The notes: a model not told the origin generated them from the sequence alone. Counted from the first letter of the stretch, positions 47,384-56,826 are shown. The stretch: DNA of 64,000 nt from a bacterium (GCA_030429345.1 JAUIFJ010000020.1:22402-86401), one strand, 5' to 3'. Numbers and translations are program-made.

Positions 47384-49269
47384 TGCAAGAGAAGAAGCGA
47401 CTGAAGGTCGGCGAACACATCACCGAACTGGTCAGCGACTCCGGCGAAGGCGCGCAGAAGGCCTCGGTGGCCTTTGCCAAGGCCTCCGCCCTGATGGGCA
47501 ACGGGCTGTGGACCGTGGAAGTGATTCCCGCCGAGATCCAGCCCCCGCCGCACACGGTGGGAGCGACGAGCGGCAACCGCATCCGCTTCGGCAACAAGCC
47601 GATGACCAACACCGGCGACCTGGCGGACGTGGTGGTGGCCTTCAACGAGATGGCGCTCAAGGGCCGCATGCTGAACAACATGGTCAAGGACGACATGCTG
47701 GTCCTGATCGACAGCCAGTGGGCCGGACACCCCGTACACAAGAAAACCTACAACGAGGTCCTGGACGAGGTGCGCAGGAAGGGCGGCACGGTGATCGAGG
47801 TGCCGATCGAGAAGGAGGCGGCGCGCGTGGTCGACGATCCGCGGCGCGGCAAGAACATGTTCGCCCTCGGCGTCTGGGCGCGCCTGTATACACGCGACTT
47901 GGAACTGGTCAAGAGCTGCGTGCACGAGCTCTTCGCCAAGAAGGGCCAGGAGATCATCGACAACAACCTCAACCTGGTGCAGCGCGGCTGGGACTGGGGC
48001 GAAGAGCACCTGCCCCTGGAGATCGTGGTCGAGACCCTGCCCGAGCTGAAACCCATGCTGGCGATGAACGGCAACACGGCCATCGCGCTGGGCGCCGTCG
48101 CCGCGGGCTTCGAGCTGTGTTCCATGTACCCGATCACGCCGGCGACCAGCGCCAGCCACGCCCTGGCCGATTTCTTCGAGGACCTGGGCGGCTTCGTCCA
48201 TCAGGCCGAGGACGAGATCGCGGCCATCGGCGTCGCCGTCGGCGCCAGTTTCGCCGGGCGCACGGCGCTGACCATCACCAGCGGTCCGGGCATGGCGCTG
48301 AAGACGGAATTCCAGGGCCTGGCCGTGATGACCGAGACCCCGCTGGTCATCGTCGACGTGCAGCGCGGCGGTCCCTCGACGGGCCTGCCGACCAAGATCG
48401 AGCAGTCGGACCTGCTGCACAGCCTCTACGGCGCGCCGGGCGACGCTCCCAAGATCGTGATCGCTCCGGCCTCGATCGAGGACTGCTTCCACGTGATGAT
48501 TACCGCGCGCAAACTGGCCGAGGACTTCCGCATACCGGTGATCGTTCTGACCGACGCCAACCTGGCCACCGGCCAGCAGATGTTCGACCGTCCGCGGCTC
48601 TCGACGGAGATGTTGCCGCCGCCTCTCGACCTGAGCCCGGTGCCCGAAGAAGAGCGCAATCCCTTCGACTGGGACGAGAAGACCGGTCTTTCCAGGCGGC
48701 ACATTCCGGGGCAGGCCGGCGGCACGGCCGTCGTCACCGGCTTGAATCACAGCCGCGACGGCGCCGTGGCACACGACAAGGACTCCAACGAGCACAGCCA
48801 CACCATGCGCAGCCGCAAGCTGGCGACGCTCTTCTCGACCCTGAAGGCCCCCGTGCCCCACGGAGCCGAGGAAGGCGAGCTGCTGCTGGTCTGCTGGGGC
48901 TCGACCCGCGGCGCCATCGAGGAGGCCGTCGACCGCATGCGGGCCCAGGGCGCCTCGGTGGCCAGCCTGCACATCACCTTCCTCAGCCCGCTGCAGCCCG
49001 GCATCAAGGCTGTCATGCAGCGCTTCAGGAAGGTGATGACCATTGAGCTCAACTACAGCGACAAGGCCGGTGATCCGCTGATCACGCCGGACAACCGCCG
49101 CTACGGGCAGCTGGCGATGATGCTGCGCGCCCAGACCCTGGTCGACGTGGACTGCTGGACCCGCGTGCCCGGCCGTCCGCTGATGCCCATGGAGATCGCC
49201 GCCGTGATCGCCGAGGAACTCGGCATGCGGGAGGCCGCTACATCTGTCACACAGGAAACCGTCGCCTAG
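47383..49269 (+). CDS. korA: 2-oxoacid:ferredoxin oxidoreductase, alpha subunit (gamma-alpha fusion)
   Basis: 628 residues. N-terminal gamma domain (about 15-190: GEGAQKASVAFAKASALMG, TNTGDLADVVVAFNE) fused to the POR N-terminal pyrimidine domain (MYPITPATSASHALADFF, AEDEIAAIGVAVGASFAGR, TSGPGMALKTEFQGLAVMTE) and domain II. This fused layout is typical of KorA/OorA acting on 2-oxoglutarate. With KorB it makes succinyl-CoA and reduced ferredoxin, or runs in reverse. ATG 47383 overlaps the small Cys-rich gene. It lies in the same transcription unit as rnf by spacing. Confidence 0.94.
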   Translation: MQEKKRLKVGEHITELVSDSGEGAQKASVAFAKASALMGNGLWTVEVIPAEIQPPPHTVGATSGNRIRFGNKPMTNTGDLADVVVAFNEMALKGRMLNNMVKDDMLVLIDSQWAGHPVHKKTYNEVLDEVRRKGGTVIEVPIEKEAARVVDDPRRGKNMFALGVWARLYTRDLELVKSCVHELFAKKGQEIIDNNLNLVQRGWDWGEEHLPLEIVVETLPELKPMLAMNGNTAIALGAVAAGFELCSMYPITPATSASHALADFFEDLGGFVHQAEDEIAAIGVAVGASFAGRTALTITSGPGMALKTEFQGLAVMTETPLVIVDVQRGGPSTGLPTKIEQSDLLHSLYGAPGDAPKIVIAPASIEDCFHVMITARKLAEDFRIPVIVLTDANLATGQQMFDRPRLSTEMLPPPLDLSPVPEEERNPFDWDEKTGLSRRHIPGQAGGTAVVTGLNHSRDGAVAHDKDSNEHSHTMRSRKLATLFSTLKAPVPHGAEEGELLLVCWGSTRGAIEEAVDRMRAQGASVASLHITFLSPLQPGIKAVMQRFRKVMTIELNYSDKAGDPLITPDNRRYGQLAMMLRAQTLVDVDCWTRVPGRPLMPMEIAAVIAEELGMREAATSVTQETVA

Positions 49270-49295
49270 ACGGTTCTTATCGGAAGGGAAGAGGC

Positions 49296-50264
49296 ATGTC
49301 CAATTCCATCTATGACGAACTGCTGGAAAGCGAATGCGAGATCAAGGAGTACGAGCTCGAGGACTACGAGTCGAATACTCCCCGCTGGTGCAAGGGCTGC
49401 GGAGACCATGGCATCCTCTCCAGCGTGCAGCGCCTGCTGCGTGACCGGCAGATCGCCCCGGAAAACGTGGTCTGCGTCAGCGGCATCGGCTGCTCGAGCC
49501 GTTTTCCGCACTACCTGAAGACCTACGGCTTCCACAGCCTGCACGGCCGCGCGCTGACCGTGGCCACCGGCGTCAAGCTCTCGCGCCCCGACATCCATGT
49601 GCTGACGGTGATGGGCGACGGCGACTGCTTCTCGATCGGCGGCAACCACTGGCTGCACTCGATCCGCTACAACACGAACATGACCGTGCTGGTCTTCGAC
49701 AACGAGATCTACGCCCTGACCAAGATGCAGGCCTCGCCCACCTCGCGCCAGGGACAGTATTCGAACACCAGCCCCCGCGGCGCCTACCTGGATTCGCTGA
49801 ATCCGCTGACCGTGATCCTCGGCATCACCAACTGCAGCTTCCTGGCGCAGAGCGCCACCTGGCTGCCCGGCCACATGGACGCCACCCTGCAGCGCGCCTG
49901 GGACCACAAGGGCCTGTCCTTCGTGCGCATCCTGCAGAAATGCCCGGTCTACATGCCGAAGAACTTCGGAGAGACTCCCGGCGACTACCCGGCCCAGTTC
50001 CTGAGTCACACGGAAGGCGTGCCCGTCGACCGCGGCCTGCTGCGCACCGCCCCGGCGGTGGAGCACGATCCGCGCGACATCCACCGCGCGCGGGAGATCG
50101 CCCAGGACTCGGAACGGGCGCCCTTCGGGCTGCTGTATCACAATCCGGAACTGCCGTCCTACGAGGAGCTGCGGCACGGGCGTGTGACCAGGATGGCTCC
50201 CCAGGAACGCCTGGACGCCCTGGACCGCAAGCTCGACACCTTCGCACTCAAGCTGGACGACTAG
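49296..50264 (+). CDS. korB: 2-oxoacid:ferredoxin oxidoreductase, beta subunit
   Basis: 322 residues. TPP-binding beta subunit: WCKGCGDHGILSSVQRLL, CVSGIGCSSRFPHYLKTYGFH, the GDG motif MGDGDCFSIGGNHWLHSIRYN, and LVFDNEIYALTKMQASPTS. CKGCG, CVSGIGCSSR and the later Cys bind the [4Fe-4S] cluster. RBS GGAAGGGAAG before ATG 49296. A ferredoxin-fused gene follows after 27 bp. Confidence 0.96.
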   Translation: MSNSIYDELLESECEIKEYELEDYESNTPRWCKGCGDHGILSSVQRLLRDRQIAPENVVCVSGIGCSSRFPHYLKTYGFHSLHGRALTVATGVKLSRPDIHVLTVMGDGDCFSIGGNHWLHSIRYNTNMTVLVFDNEIYALTKMQASPTSRQGQYSNTSPRGAYLDSLNPLTVILGITNCSFLAQSATWLPGHMDATLQRAWDHKGLSFVRILQKCPVYMPKNFGETPGDYPAQFLSHTEGVPVDRGLLRTAPAVEHDPRDIHRAREIAQDSERAPFGLLYHNPELPSYEELRHGRVTRMAPQERLDALDRKLDTFALKLDD

Positions 50265-50291
50265 CGTCCGAAGCGAGAACAGGAAGACCTG

Positions 50292-52094
50292 ATGGACAAG
50301 CAACTGATCAGCCGCATTGAAGCGGAGTGGGATGCGCGGCGCGAGAAGCTGGCGCAGCGCATGGACAAGGCCCTGGCCGGCCTGCGCGAACTGCGCGAGC
50401 TGGACCGCCGGCGGCGCGAAGGACATCGCAGCGAGGAGCTGGGGCGTTCCCTGGGCAGCTTCGGCGGCTCCGTGTTCGACACGCGGGCCCTGAGCACGGT
50501 GCTCGGGGGAGAGGGGGAAAGCGGCGGGCTGGAAGCCGATCGTGCCCGCCGGGTCGCCGACTGGCTGGGCGAGCTGGAAGCCCTGCGCGCCGACTGGCCG
50601 AAAAACCTGCCTGCCCCGCTGCTGGCCGACGGCAAGTCGGATACGGCCGAGGTGCTGGGACAGGCCGCCGCGCGCATCGAGCCGATGGCGCGTCTCTTCG
50701 CCCTGCTGCGCAAGGCCGAGATGGAGCGCCGCGCGCGCTACCGCCCCGAGCTGCACGACGAGTTCTTCGCCGCCTTCGGACCGGCGCACCTGGACAGCGG
50801 CGAACGGGCCCTCTGTCCGCCGATCGCCGTTGAACTGGCCGCCACGGAGGCCCGAAGCAGCGCCCGGCTGGTGGAGCTGCTCTCCAGCGGCCTGCCGGTC
50901 AAGGTCTTCCGCCTGGCGCCGGCGCCCGGGCTGGACGGCAGCCTGGACCGCGGCGAGCTGGACGTCGAACTGCTGCCCCTGGGCATGCAGCGCGTATACG
51001 TCCTGCAGACGACGCGCGAGCACCCGGCCTTCGAAGGCCAGCTGCGCAAGGCGCTGGGCAGCCCGCGCGCGGCGCTGCTCAACCTGCTCTGGCCGCAGGG
51101 GACGGAAGAGGACTTCGCAGGCATCTGCGCCCGCGCCGTCGCCTCCAGGGAGTTTCCCGTGCTGTGCTACGACCCGGAAGGAGACGAGCGCTTCGCGCTG
51201 CGCTTCGACCTGGAAGGCAACCCGGACCTGGACGCAGAGTGGGCGGCGCTGGAACTGCATCACCGCGAAGGCGGCGAGGCCCGTGTGACGGCCTCGCGCA
51301 TTACGGGGGGCGAGTACTACGCCGCCCTGCCCGGCTCGGAAGGCTGGTTCCGCGAGCTGGACCCGGAGTCGCGCCAGGAGCACATCGGCGCCTGGTTCGC
51401 CATGACGCCCGCCGACCGGCGTGTGACGACGCCCTTCGTGCAGCGCGTGCGCGAGGAGAAGCTCGAGTGCCTGAAGCCGGGACGGGAACTGCTGGTGCAC
51501 ATTACCCAGCGGGCCCAGGTCTGGGAGACCCTGCGCGAACTGGCGGGCCTGCACAATCCCCATGTAGAACGCGCCAGCGCCGAGCTGGAGCGCCGCTACC
51601 GCGAGGAGAGCGAACAGCGCATTGCCCTGGAGCAGCAGAAGCTGGCGGAAAACCTGGCGGCCCAGAAGCAGCAGGCGGTCGAAGAGGCCATGGGCAACCT
51701 GGCCGCCCGCCTGCTGGGCCTGAAAGAAGGCGGCCTGAGCCTGGGCGCTCCTGCCAGCGCCGCGCCCCCCTCTGCGCAAACCGCTGCACCTTCAATGGAC
51801 GGCGCTTCGGCCCCGGCCGCGGCCGAGGAAGAGCCCGAGGCCGACGCCGACGAGTTCTGGATCGACAGCGCCATGTGCACGGCCTGCGACGAGTGTGTGA
51901 CGATCAATCCGGAGATCTTCGAGTACAACAAGAACAAGCAGGCGGTGATCAAGAACCCCGCCGGCGGCCCCTACAAGGACATCGTCAAGGCCGCCGAGAA
52001 ATGCAGCGCGAAGATCATCCACCCCGGCAAGCCGCTGAACCCGGACGAAAAGGGCCTGGACAAGCTCATCGAGCGGGCGAAGAAGTTCATGTAG
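50292..52094 (+). CDS. NifJ-derived remnant fused to a C-terminal ferredoxin domain
   Basis: 600 residues. Residues about 1-130 are charged and helical. The middle (about 165-330: LLSSGLPVKVFRLAP, AALLNLLWPQG, FPVLCYDPEGDERFALRFD) resembles the degenerate TPP-like part of the giant rnf-operon protein (LLSSGAPVKLLVICD, HYVYDPAL) and has no TPP motif. A coiled coil follows (about 425-475), an Ala/Pro linker, and then a ferredoxin-like domain (CTACDECVTINPEIFEYNKNKQAVIKNP, distal Cys in AEKCSAKIIHPGKP). Directly downstream of korAB, it may be their electron acceptor. Its last 80 bp recur at 53658-53738. Confidence 0.8.
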   Translation: MDKQLISRIEAEWDARREKLAQRMDKALAGLRELRELDRRRREGHRSEELGRSLGSFGGSVFDTRALSTVLGGEGESGGLEADRARRVADWLGELEALRADWPKNLPAPLLADGKSDTAEVLGQAAARIEPMARLFALLRKAEMERRARYRPELHDEFFAAFGPAHLDSGERALCPPIAVELAATEARSSARLVELLSSGLPVKVFRLAPAPGLDGSLDRGELDVELLPLGMQRVYVLQTTREHPAFEGQLRKALGSPRAALLNLLWPQGTEEDFAGICARAVASREFPVLCYDPEGDERFALRFDLEGNPDLDAEWAALELHHREGGEARVTASRITGGEYYAALPGSEGWFRELDPESRQEHIGAWFAMTPADRRVTTPFVQRVREEKLECLKPGRELLVHITQRAQVWETLRELAGLHNPHVERASAELERRYREESEQRIALEQQKLAENLAAQKQQAVEEAMGNLAARLLGLKEGGLSLGAPASAAPPSAQTAAPSMDGASAPAAAEEEPEADADEFWIDSAMCTACDECVTINPEIFEYNKNKQAVIKNPAGGPYKDIVKAAEKCSAKIIHPGKPLNPDEKGLDKLIERAKKFM

Positions 52095-52110
52095 ACGTGA
52101 AGCAAAGCCG

Positions 52111-52155
52111 AACAAGATGGCCCCCGGTGCGAGTTGCGACCGGGGGCCTTCTTGT
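52111..52155. terminator. Bidirectional terminator between convergent genes
   Basis: GGCCCCCGGT / ACCGGGGGCC stem (52119-52128 and 52139-52148) with flanking AACAAGA / TTCTTGTT that extends pairing and gives U-rich tails on both strands. It can serve both the kor unit and the convergent secreted gene. Confidence 0.88.
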
Positions 52156-52171
52156 TGATCGTTCTTGCCGT

Positions 52172-53449
52172 CTAGGGCAGGTAGACGACTTTTGTGCGTT
52201 CACTTTGCCCGTTTTGCTCCAGCTGGATGAAATACACGCCAGCGGCGCTCAGGCCGGGATGTATAGGAACCCGATTCATGCCACTATGAAGCTGGATCGA
52301 TTCGCGGTATACCTCCGCTCCCCGGACATCGAACAGCCGCAAAGTGCCAGGGCCCTGATTGCGTACGTGAACAATCAGATTCACTCTGGGATTGAAGGGG
52401 TTCGGATAGACGGCTTCAATCTCGAGGGCACGGGGCACATGCAAGTCTGATCGTTCTTCGACCGATACCGCAGGAGCTCGTGTGCGTGCAACACGGAAGC
52501 CGATGGCACGGGTTTCGCCTTCACTCAGGCTGGTTGGCGGCTGATTAAACCTCACCACGCAGGAAACATGACATGTATTACTAGTGATGTAGTCCCCGCC
52601 TCGCAGTACCTTGTTAACGCCGGTCTCTGGACCAAAATAGTTTGTGTCATCTGCGCCATAGCTAGCATTCCAGTCGTGTACCCACTCCATCACATTGCCG
52701 CCCATATGCATGACTCCGGCTGGAGTGGCACTGGAGGGTAGACTTCCAATAGGGACAGTGGAATTACTACAACCGCCACCACCGAAGTTGCAGTTTGTAT
52801 TGCAATCGGGGTCTTCACCGCCCCAGGGATAGTAACGTGAACTAATGCCTTCATGTTGGTAGTGTCGTGCTACAAACTCCCACTCCGTTTCTGTCGGCAG
52901 TCGATACGGGCCTTCTAGAGAGTCATCTGCGAAAGCATGCAGGTCATTCCAGTCATAGGCGGGAGGGACTCCTGCTTCCGTTGAGCCTTCAAGAAATGTG
53001 GTGAGCCAGTTGCAGAATGCAACTGCACCATGCCAAGAAACTGCCACGACAGGGTGATTCTCGTAACCGGACAAAACTTCGATTGAGTCAATACTGGCAT
53101 TGTAAACAAGCTTGCTGAATGCGTGATTCATGTCGGTGACCTCTGCACCAGTACTTGATCCCACGCGGATTTGTGATGAGCCTGTCTGACGATAAAGACG
53201 ATCGCCGGACCCGAGCCCCCAATTCAGAAACTCAGCGAACTTCTCATTCGTCACCTCATGTTTTGAAATGTCAAAGCCGTAGGTCAAGGTCATGGTCCGA
53301 GTCTCGCTCTCGCACCCCGGTACATCTCCCACAGCAAATGTTGCACCTTCAGGTTCGATGTAGACGTACTCGATGAGATCGGCCGAGACGGGGTGAGCAA
53401 TCAGAATTGAGCCTGTGGCAATGAGACAGAACAGCTGCAAGTTTCTCAT
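52172..53449 (-). CDS. Secreted formylglycine-generating-enzyme-like (SUMF1 domain) protein with PNPFNP tail, lower GC
   Basis: 425 residues. Signal peptide, then an FGE-sulfatase/SUMF1 domain (about 40-325): DISKHEVTNEKFAEFLNW, HPVVAVSWHGAVAFCNWL, YRLPTETEWEFVARH, MGGNVMEWVHDW, VLRGGDYITSN, IGFRVART. NTCHVSC sits where true FGE has its catalytic Cys pair, but the spacing differs, so activity is uncertain. The sorting tail begins YPNPFNPRVNLIVHV. GGAG lies 5 nt before ATG 53449. It is visibly lower in GC than its neighbours and lies between the ferredoxin-fusion gene and a detached copy of that gene's 3' end. Confidence 0.88.
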   Translation of the reverse strand: MRNLQLFCLIATGSILIAHPVSADLIEYVYIEPEGATFAVGDVPGCESETRTMTLTYGFDISKHEVTNEKFAEFLNWGLGSGDRLYRQTGSSQIRVGSSTGAEVTDMNHAFSKLVYNASIDSIEVLSGYENHPVVAVSWHGAVAFCNWLTTFLEGSTEAGVPPAYDWNDLHAFADDSLEGPYRLPTETEWEFVARHYQHEGISSRYYPWGGEDPDCNTNCNFGGGGCSNSTVPIGSLPSSATPAGVMHMGGNVMEWVHDWNASYGADDTNYFGPETGVNKVLRGGDYITSNTCHVSCVVRFNQPPTSLSEGETRAIGFRVARTRAPAVSVEERSDLHVPRALEIEAVYPNPFNPRVNLIVHVRNQGPGTLRLFDVRGAEVYRESIQLHSGMNRVPIHPGLSAAGVYFIQLEQNGQSERTKVVYLP

Positions 53450-53657
53450 GGATTCTCCATCTGGAAAGCGGTTAACTGAGATTTAACAGAAGGATTTGAC
53501 AGGATGCCGAATCATTCAATAGATTTTACCAATTGATATCGTGTTTTTGGCGAATAGAAAGTTGCTTCTCAATTTAATCCGCTAAATGGGTTGCTCAATT
53601 CATCAAGTATGCGACTACGCGGAGAGTGCTATTCAGAATTTTAAATTGAAATGCTTC

Positions 53658-53739
53658 GATCATCCACCCCGGCAAGCCGCTGAACCCGGACGAAAAGGGC
53701 CTGGACAAGCTCATCGAGCGGGCGAAAAAGTTCATGTGA
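53658..53739 (+). pseudogene. Detached second copy of the ferredoxin-fusion gene 3' end
   Basis: 80 bp matching 52013-52092 with one mismatch, a synonymous AAG to AAA change. It encodes the last residues of that protein (IIHPGKPLNPDEKGLDKLIE..KKFM) and ends in TGA where the full gene has TAG. The flanks beyond the stop are unrelated in the two copies, and each is followed by its own terminator. The AT-rich 208 bp before it (53450-53657) hold no gene and probably the promoter of the minus-strand SUMF1 gene. Confidence 0.92.
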
Positions 53740-53765
53740 TGCAAGCCATCCCGGATCACGAAACG

Positions 53766-53799
53766 AGCCCCTGTTCGCCGCACGGCGAGCGGGGGTTTT
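53766..53799 (+). terminator. Terminator behind the detached 3' end
   Basis: AGCCCC..TTCGCCG-CA-CGGCGA..GGGGGT hairpin followed by TTTTC. It may be the original terminator of the kor unit before the insertion. Confidence 0.8.
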
Positions 53800-53896
53800 C
53801 TCTGTCCACTCATTTTCCGGGCCCTTTCGCCCGCCCCGTTGTAGATTGCGTATTCCTTCGCGCACTGCTCCCTGTTTCTCTGGACAGGAGATTTCC

Positions 53897-54826
53897 ATGA
53901 AGTTCCACATGCCCTTGAGCTTCGCGCTTTTCCTGCTGGCCCTGTTTTCCTGCGAGAAGCAGGAGGACGACGGCGTGCCGGCGGGCTACCTGCTTTCGAT
54001 CACGGAGCCGAAGAACGAGGCGGTCCTTGCCGGCGCGGTCGAGGTGCGTCTTGCGCTGATCAGCGGTTTTTCGCCTTCTCTTGTGACCCTCTACCTGGAC
54101 CAGCAGCCGATCGTGCTGCTGGATTCGGCTCCCTGGGTCTATTCCTGGAACACGATCGACTGGGTCGACGGCGAGCATCACCACCTGTGGGCCCATGCCG
54201 AGGACGGCCGGGGAACGGAAGGGGAAAGCCCCCGTGTGCTCGTCACCTTTGCCGAGGGGATTCCGGAGCTGCTGCTCTCGCCCCTGGGCATCGACCTGGG
54301 CGAGGAAGGGGATCACGGACACTTCCTGGTACGCAACTCGGGCGAGGGCCTGCTGGAATGGAGCGTCGGCCCGCTGGACCCGCGTATCACGGTCGATCCG
54401 GAAAGCGGCAGTGTCGAGGACCAGTCGCAACGGGTGGATGTATACTTCGACCGCGAAACCCTGGATTCCGGGCCCTACGAGTTCCTTATTCCGATCCAGT
54501 CCAATAGCGGCAACGGGTCCGTGTCCCTGAGTGCGGTGGAGCCGGCGCCCCTGCTGCTGGCGGAGCCGCTGGAGCTGGTCCTGGTCTACACCACACCTTC
54601 GGAGCTAAGGATCTACAACGAAGGCGGCGGATTCCTCGAGTGGAGCCTGGTGCCGGGCGAACCCTGGATCATGCTGGAGAGAACATCCGGGATCCTCCAC
54701 AGTGGCTGGGAGGGGATCAGCGTGCAGCTGGACCTGGAGCAGGCGGTGCCCGGTGAAACCAGCGGCAGCATCCAGGTGCTGTCGAACGGCGGAAACGCAA
54801 GCGTGACGGTGCTCCTTCAAGACTAG
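53897..54826 (+). CDS. Lipoprotein with Ig/BACON-like domains
   Basis: 309 residues. Lipoprotein signal (LLALFSC, Cys 19). First an Ig-like domain (about 30-115: ITEPKNEAVLAGAVEVRLALI..WNTIDWVDGEHHHLWAHAED), then two BACON-like segments (LLEWSVGPLDPRITVDPESG, LEWSLVPGEPWIMLERTSG). RBS CAGGAG before ATG 53897. It shares domain plan and spacing with the next gene, so the pair is probably an ancient duplication. Likely surface-exposed; BACON-like domains are often carbohydrate- or mucin-related. Confidence 0.85.
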   Translation: MKFHMPLSFALFLLALFSCEKQEDDGVPAGYLLSITEPKNEAVLAGAVEVRLALISGFSPSLVTLYLDQQPIVLLDSAPWVYSWNTIDWVDGEHHHLWAHAEDGRGTEGESPRVLVTFAEGIPELLLSPLGIDLGEEGDHGHFLVRNSGEGLLEWSVGPLDPRITVDPESGSVEDQSQRVDVYFDRETLDSGPYEFLIPIQSNSGNGSVSLSAVEPAPLLLAEPLELVLVYTTPSELRIYNEGGGFLEWSLVPGEPWIMLERTSGILHSGWEGISVQLDLEQAVPGETSGSIQVLSNGGNASVTVLLQD

Positions 54827-54954
54827 TTCCGCTGAAGCGCGGGAATGCTCCCGGTGCATCTTCATCGTTGTTGAATGCTGTTTGGCAAACGGCGGGGGAC
54901 TCCTACCTTGCCCGTTGCTTCGCACAGCACACTCCATCCATCCAAGAGGTTTCC

Positions 54955-56826
54955 ATGAAGCTGCTTTCCGCGCTCCGTGCGCTGGGTCTGGCTCTGCTCC
55001 TGTTGTTCCTGTCGTCTGCCTGCGAGGAGGACGAGAAGGACACCGCCGGACCGTCGATCACCATTCTGGCCCCGAGCGCCTCGGCGTCCCTAAGCGGAAT
55101 CGTGCTGATCCGCGCCGATATCAGCGACGACTCGGCCATTGAAATGGCGATGGTCTTCATCGACGACGCGCTGGTTGCCACCCTGTCCAGCCCGCCCTGG
55201 GAATACTCCTGGAACACGGCCGCCAGGGCCGACAACGGCCTGCACACGATTGTCGTGCGGGCGGAGGACGAACATGGAAACGTCGGCGAATCGGCGCCGG
55301 TTACGGTCCTGCTGGAAGTGCCCCAGCCGATCCTTTCGACCACTCCCTCATCGATGATCTTCGGCGAGACCCAGACATCGGCCACCCTGGAGATTCGCAA
55401 CACGGGCGGCGAGACCCTTTCCTGGAGCCTCGCCAGCGCCCAGTCGTGGATCACCTTCAGCACCTCGTCGGGCAACACGACCACGGAGACCGACGCCGTC
55501 ACCGTCTTCGTCAACCGCTCCGGCCGGGCGGCGGGCGAGCACATCGGCCAGGTGACGGTGAACTCCAACGGCGGCACGGCCCAGATTGCGGTCAGCATGG
55601 AAGTGGCGGGCCCCAGCCTGGTGCTCGACCCGGCAAGCCTCGACTTCGGCAGCGAGGAGCAGAACCGCAGCTTCACCGTCAGCAACGGCGGCGCGGGCAG
55701 CCTGAGCTACAACATTCTCGACAATGCCAGCTGGCTCAGCGTGTCGCCCGCCTCGGGCACCAGCAGCGGCGAGGCGGACGTGATCGCCGTGCAGGTCAAC
55801 CGCCAGGGCCTGGCCCAGGGCGCCTACGACGCCGCCATTTCCGTGGTCAGCAACGCCGGTACGGAGACTCTTCCGGTCAGCATGAGCGTGCCGGGACCGA
55901 CCCTGGGGCTGAGCACGGAAGAACTGTCCTTCAGCGAGTGGGACAACCAACTGAACTTCTGGATCGAGAACTACGGCGCCGGGGATCTGGACTGGAACGT
56001 GAGCAGCAACCAGGGCTGGCTCAGTGTCACTCCGGCGAGCGGCTCCGCCCAATTGCAGATGCCCGACCAGGTCCAGGTCTACGTGGACCGCGGCCAATTG
56101 TCACACGGCACGCACGAAGGAACGCTCTTCGTGTCCAGCAACGGGGGAAGCGCGCAGATCCAGGTCAGCGTGATCGTGCCCACGCTGACGATCACGATGG
56201 AGAACCAGCTTCTGCGTCCCGTGCTCTGGACCTTGAGCGGCGTGGACATGAACCAGATCCAGCCAGGCGAGACCTGGGTTCACGAAATGGCCCGCCCGGG
56301 AAGCGTCCAGGTCAGCTGGCAGCTGATCAGCTATACCACAGGGCAGGGGGATCCGATTGGTGATTCCATGGAAGGCTTCTTCTCCACGGTCAACAGCCCC
56401 GGCGAAGAGCTGAGCTACACCATCGATCACATCATCGGCAGCCAACTGTGGTACGTGCCGGTGATCGACAACAACACGAATGTCGGCCTGCTGATGGCCA
56501 GCAGCTACGGCCAGGGGGGCGAGAACCGTTGCAATTGCGTGGTGCCGGCCTTCCAGACCAATACGCCCATCGGCTACTACCGCCTGAACCAGGGAACAAT
56601 CCTGGCGGCCTTCCGGGACGGCAGCAACTACAACGGCAACTACATCTACTGGCAGTATGGCACACATTTCACGGAGGAGCATCTCTGGGCCGGCAGCGGT
56701 CGTGTGACATTCATTGTCAACCAGGCTCCCAACCCGGGCGCGCGGCCGCGGCCAGGAGGCGTCGAGGCTGCCGATTCCCGCGACATGACCCGCGAAGAGT
56801 ACATGCGGACGGAGTGCATGGACTAG
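54955..56826 (+). CDS. Lipoprotein with Ig domain and three BACON-like repeats
   Basis: 623 residues. Lipoprotein signal (LFLSSAC, Cys 23). Ig-like domain about 35-118 (ITILAPSASASLSGIVLIRADI, EYSWNTAARADNGLHTIVVRAEDEHGN). Three BACON-like repeats about 125-405, each with 'LSW/LSY..SWL..SPASG' and 'VNRxGLAxG' elements. A C-terminal beta-rich region (about 405-600) is not recognised. RBS AAGAGG before ATG 54955. A promoter candidate TTTG (54881-54884) with TACCTTG (54904-54910), 19 nt apart, resembles the Bacteroidota-type -33/-7 pattern. Confidence 0.87.
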   Translation: MKLLSALRALGLALLLLFLSSACEEDEKDTAGPSITILAPSASASLSGIVLIRADISDDSAIEMAMVFIDDALVATLSSPPWEYSWNTAARADNGLHTIVVRAEDEHGNVGESAPVTVLLEVPQPILSTTPSSMIFGETQTSATLEIRNTGGETLSWSLASAQSWITFSTSSGNTTTETDAVTVFVNRSGRAAGEHIGQVTVNSNGGTAQIAVSMEVAGPSLVLDPASLDFGSEEQNRSFTVSNGGAGSLSYNILDNASWLSVSPASGTSSGEADVIAVQVNRQGLAQGAYDAAISVVSNAGTETLPVSMSVPGPTLGLSTEELSFSEWDNQLNFWIENYGAGDLDWNVSSNQGWLSVTPASGSAQLQMPDQVQVYVDRGQLSHGTHEGTLFVSSNGGSAQIQVSVIVPTLTITMENQLLRPVLWTLSGVDMNQIQPGETWVHEMARPGSVQVSWQLISYTTGQGDPIGDSMEGFFSTVNSPGEELSYTIDHIIGSQLWYVPVIDNNTNVGLLMASSYGQGGENRCNCVVPAFQTNTPIGYYRLNQGTILAAFRDGSNYNGNYIYWQYGTHFTEEHLWAGSGRVTFIVNQAPNPGARPRPGGVEAADSRDMTREEYMRTECMD

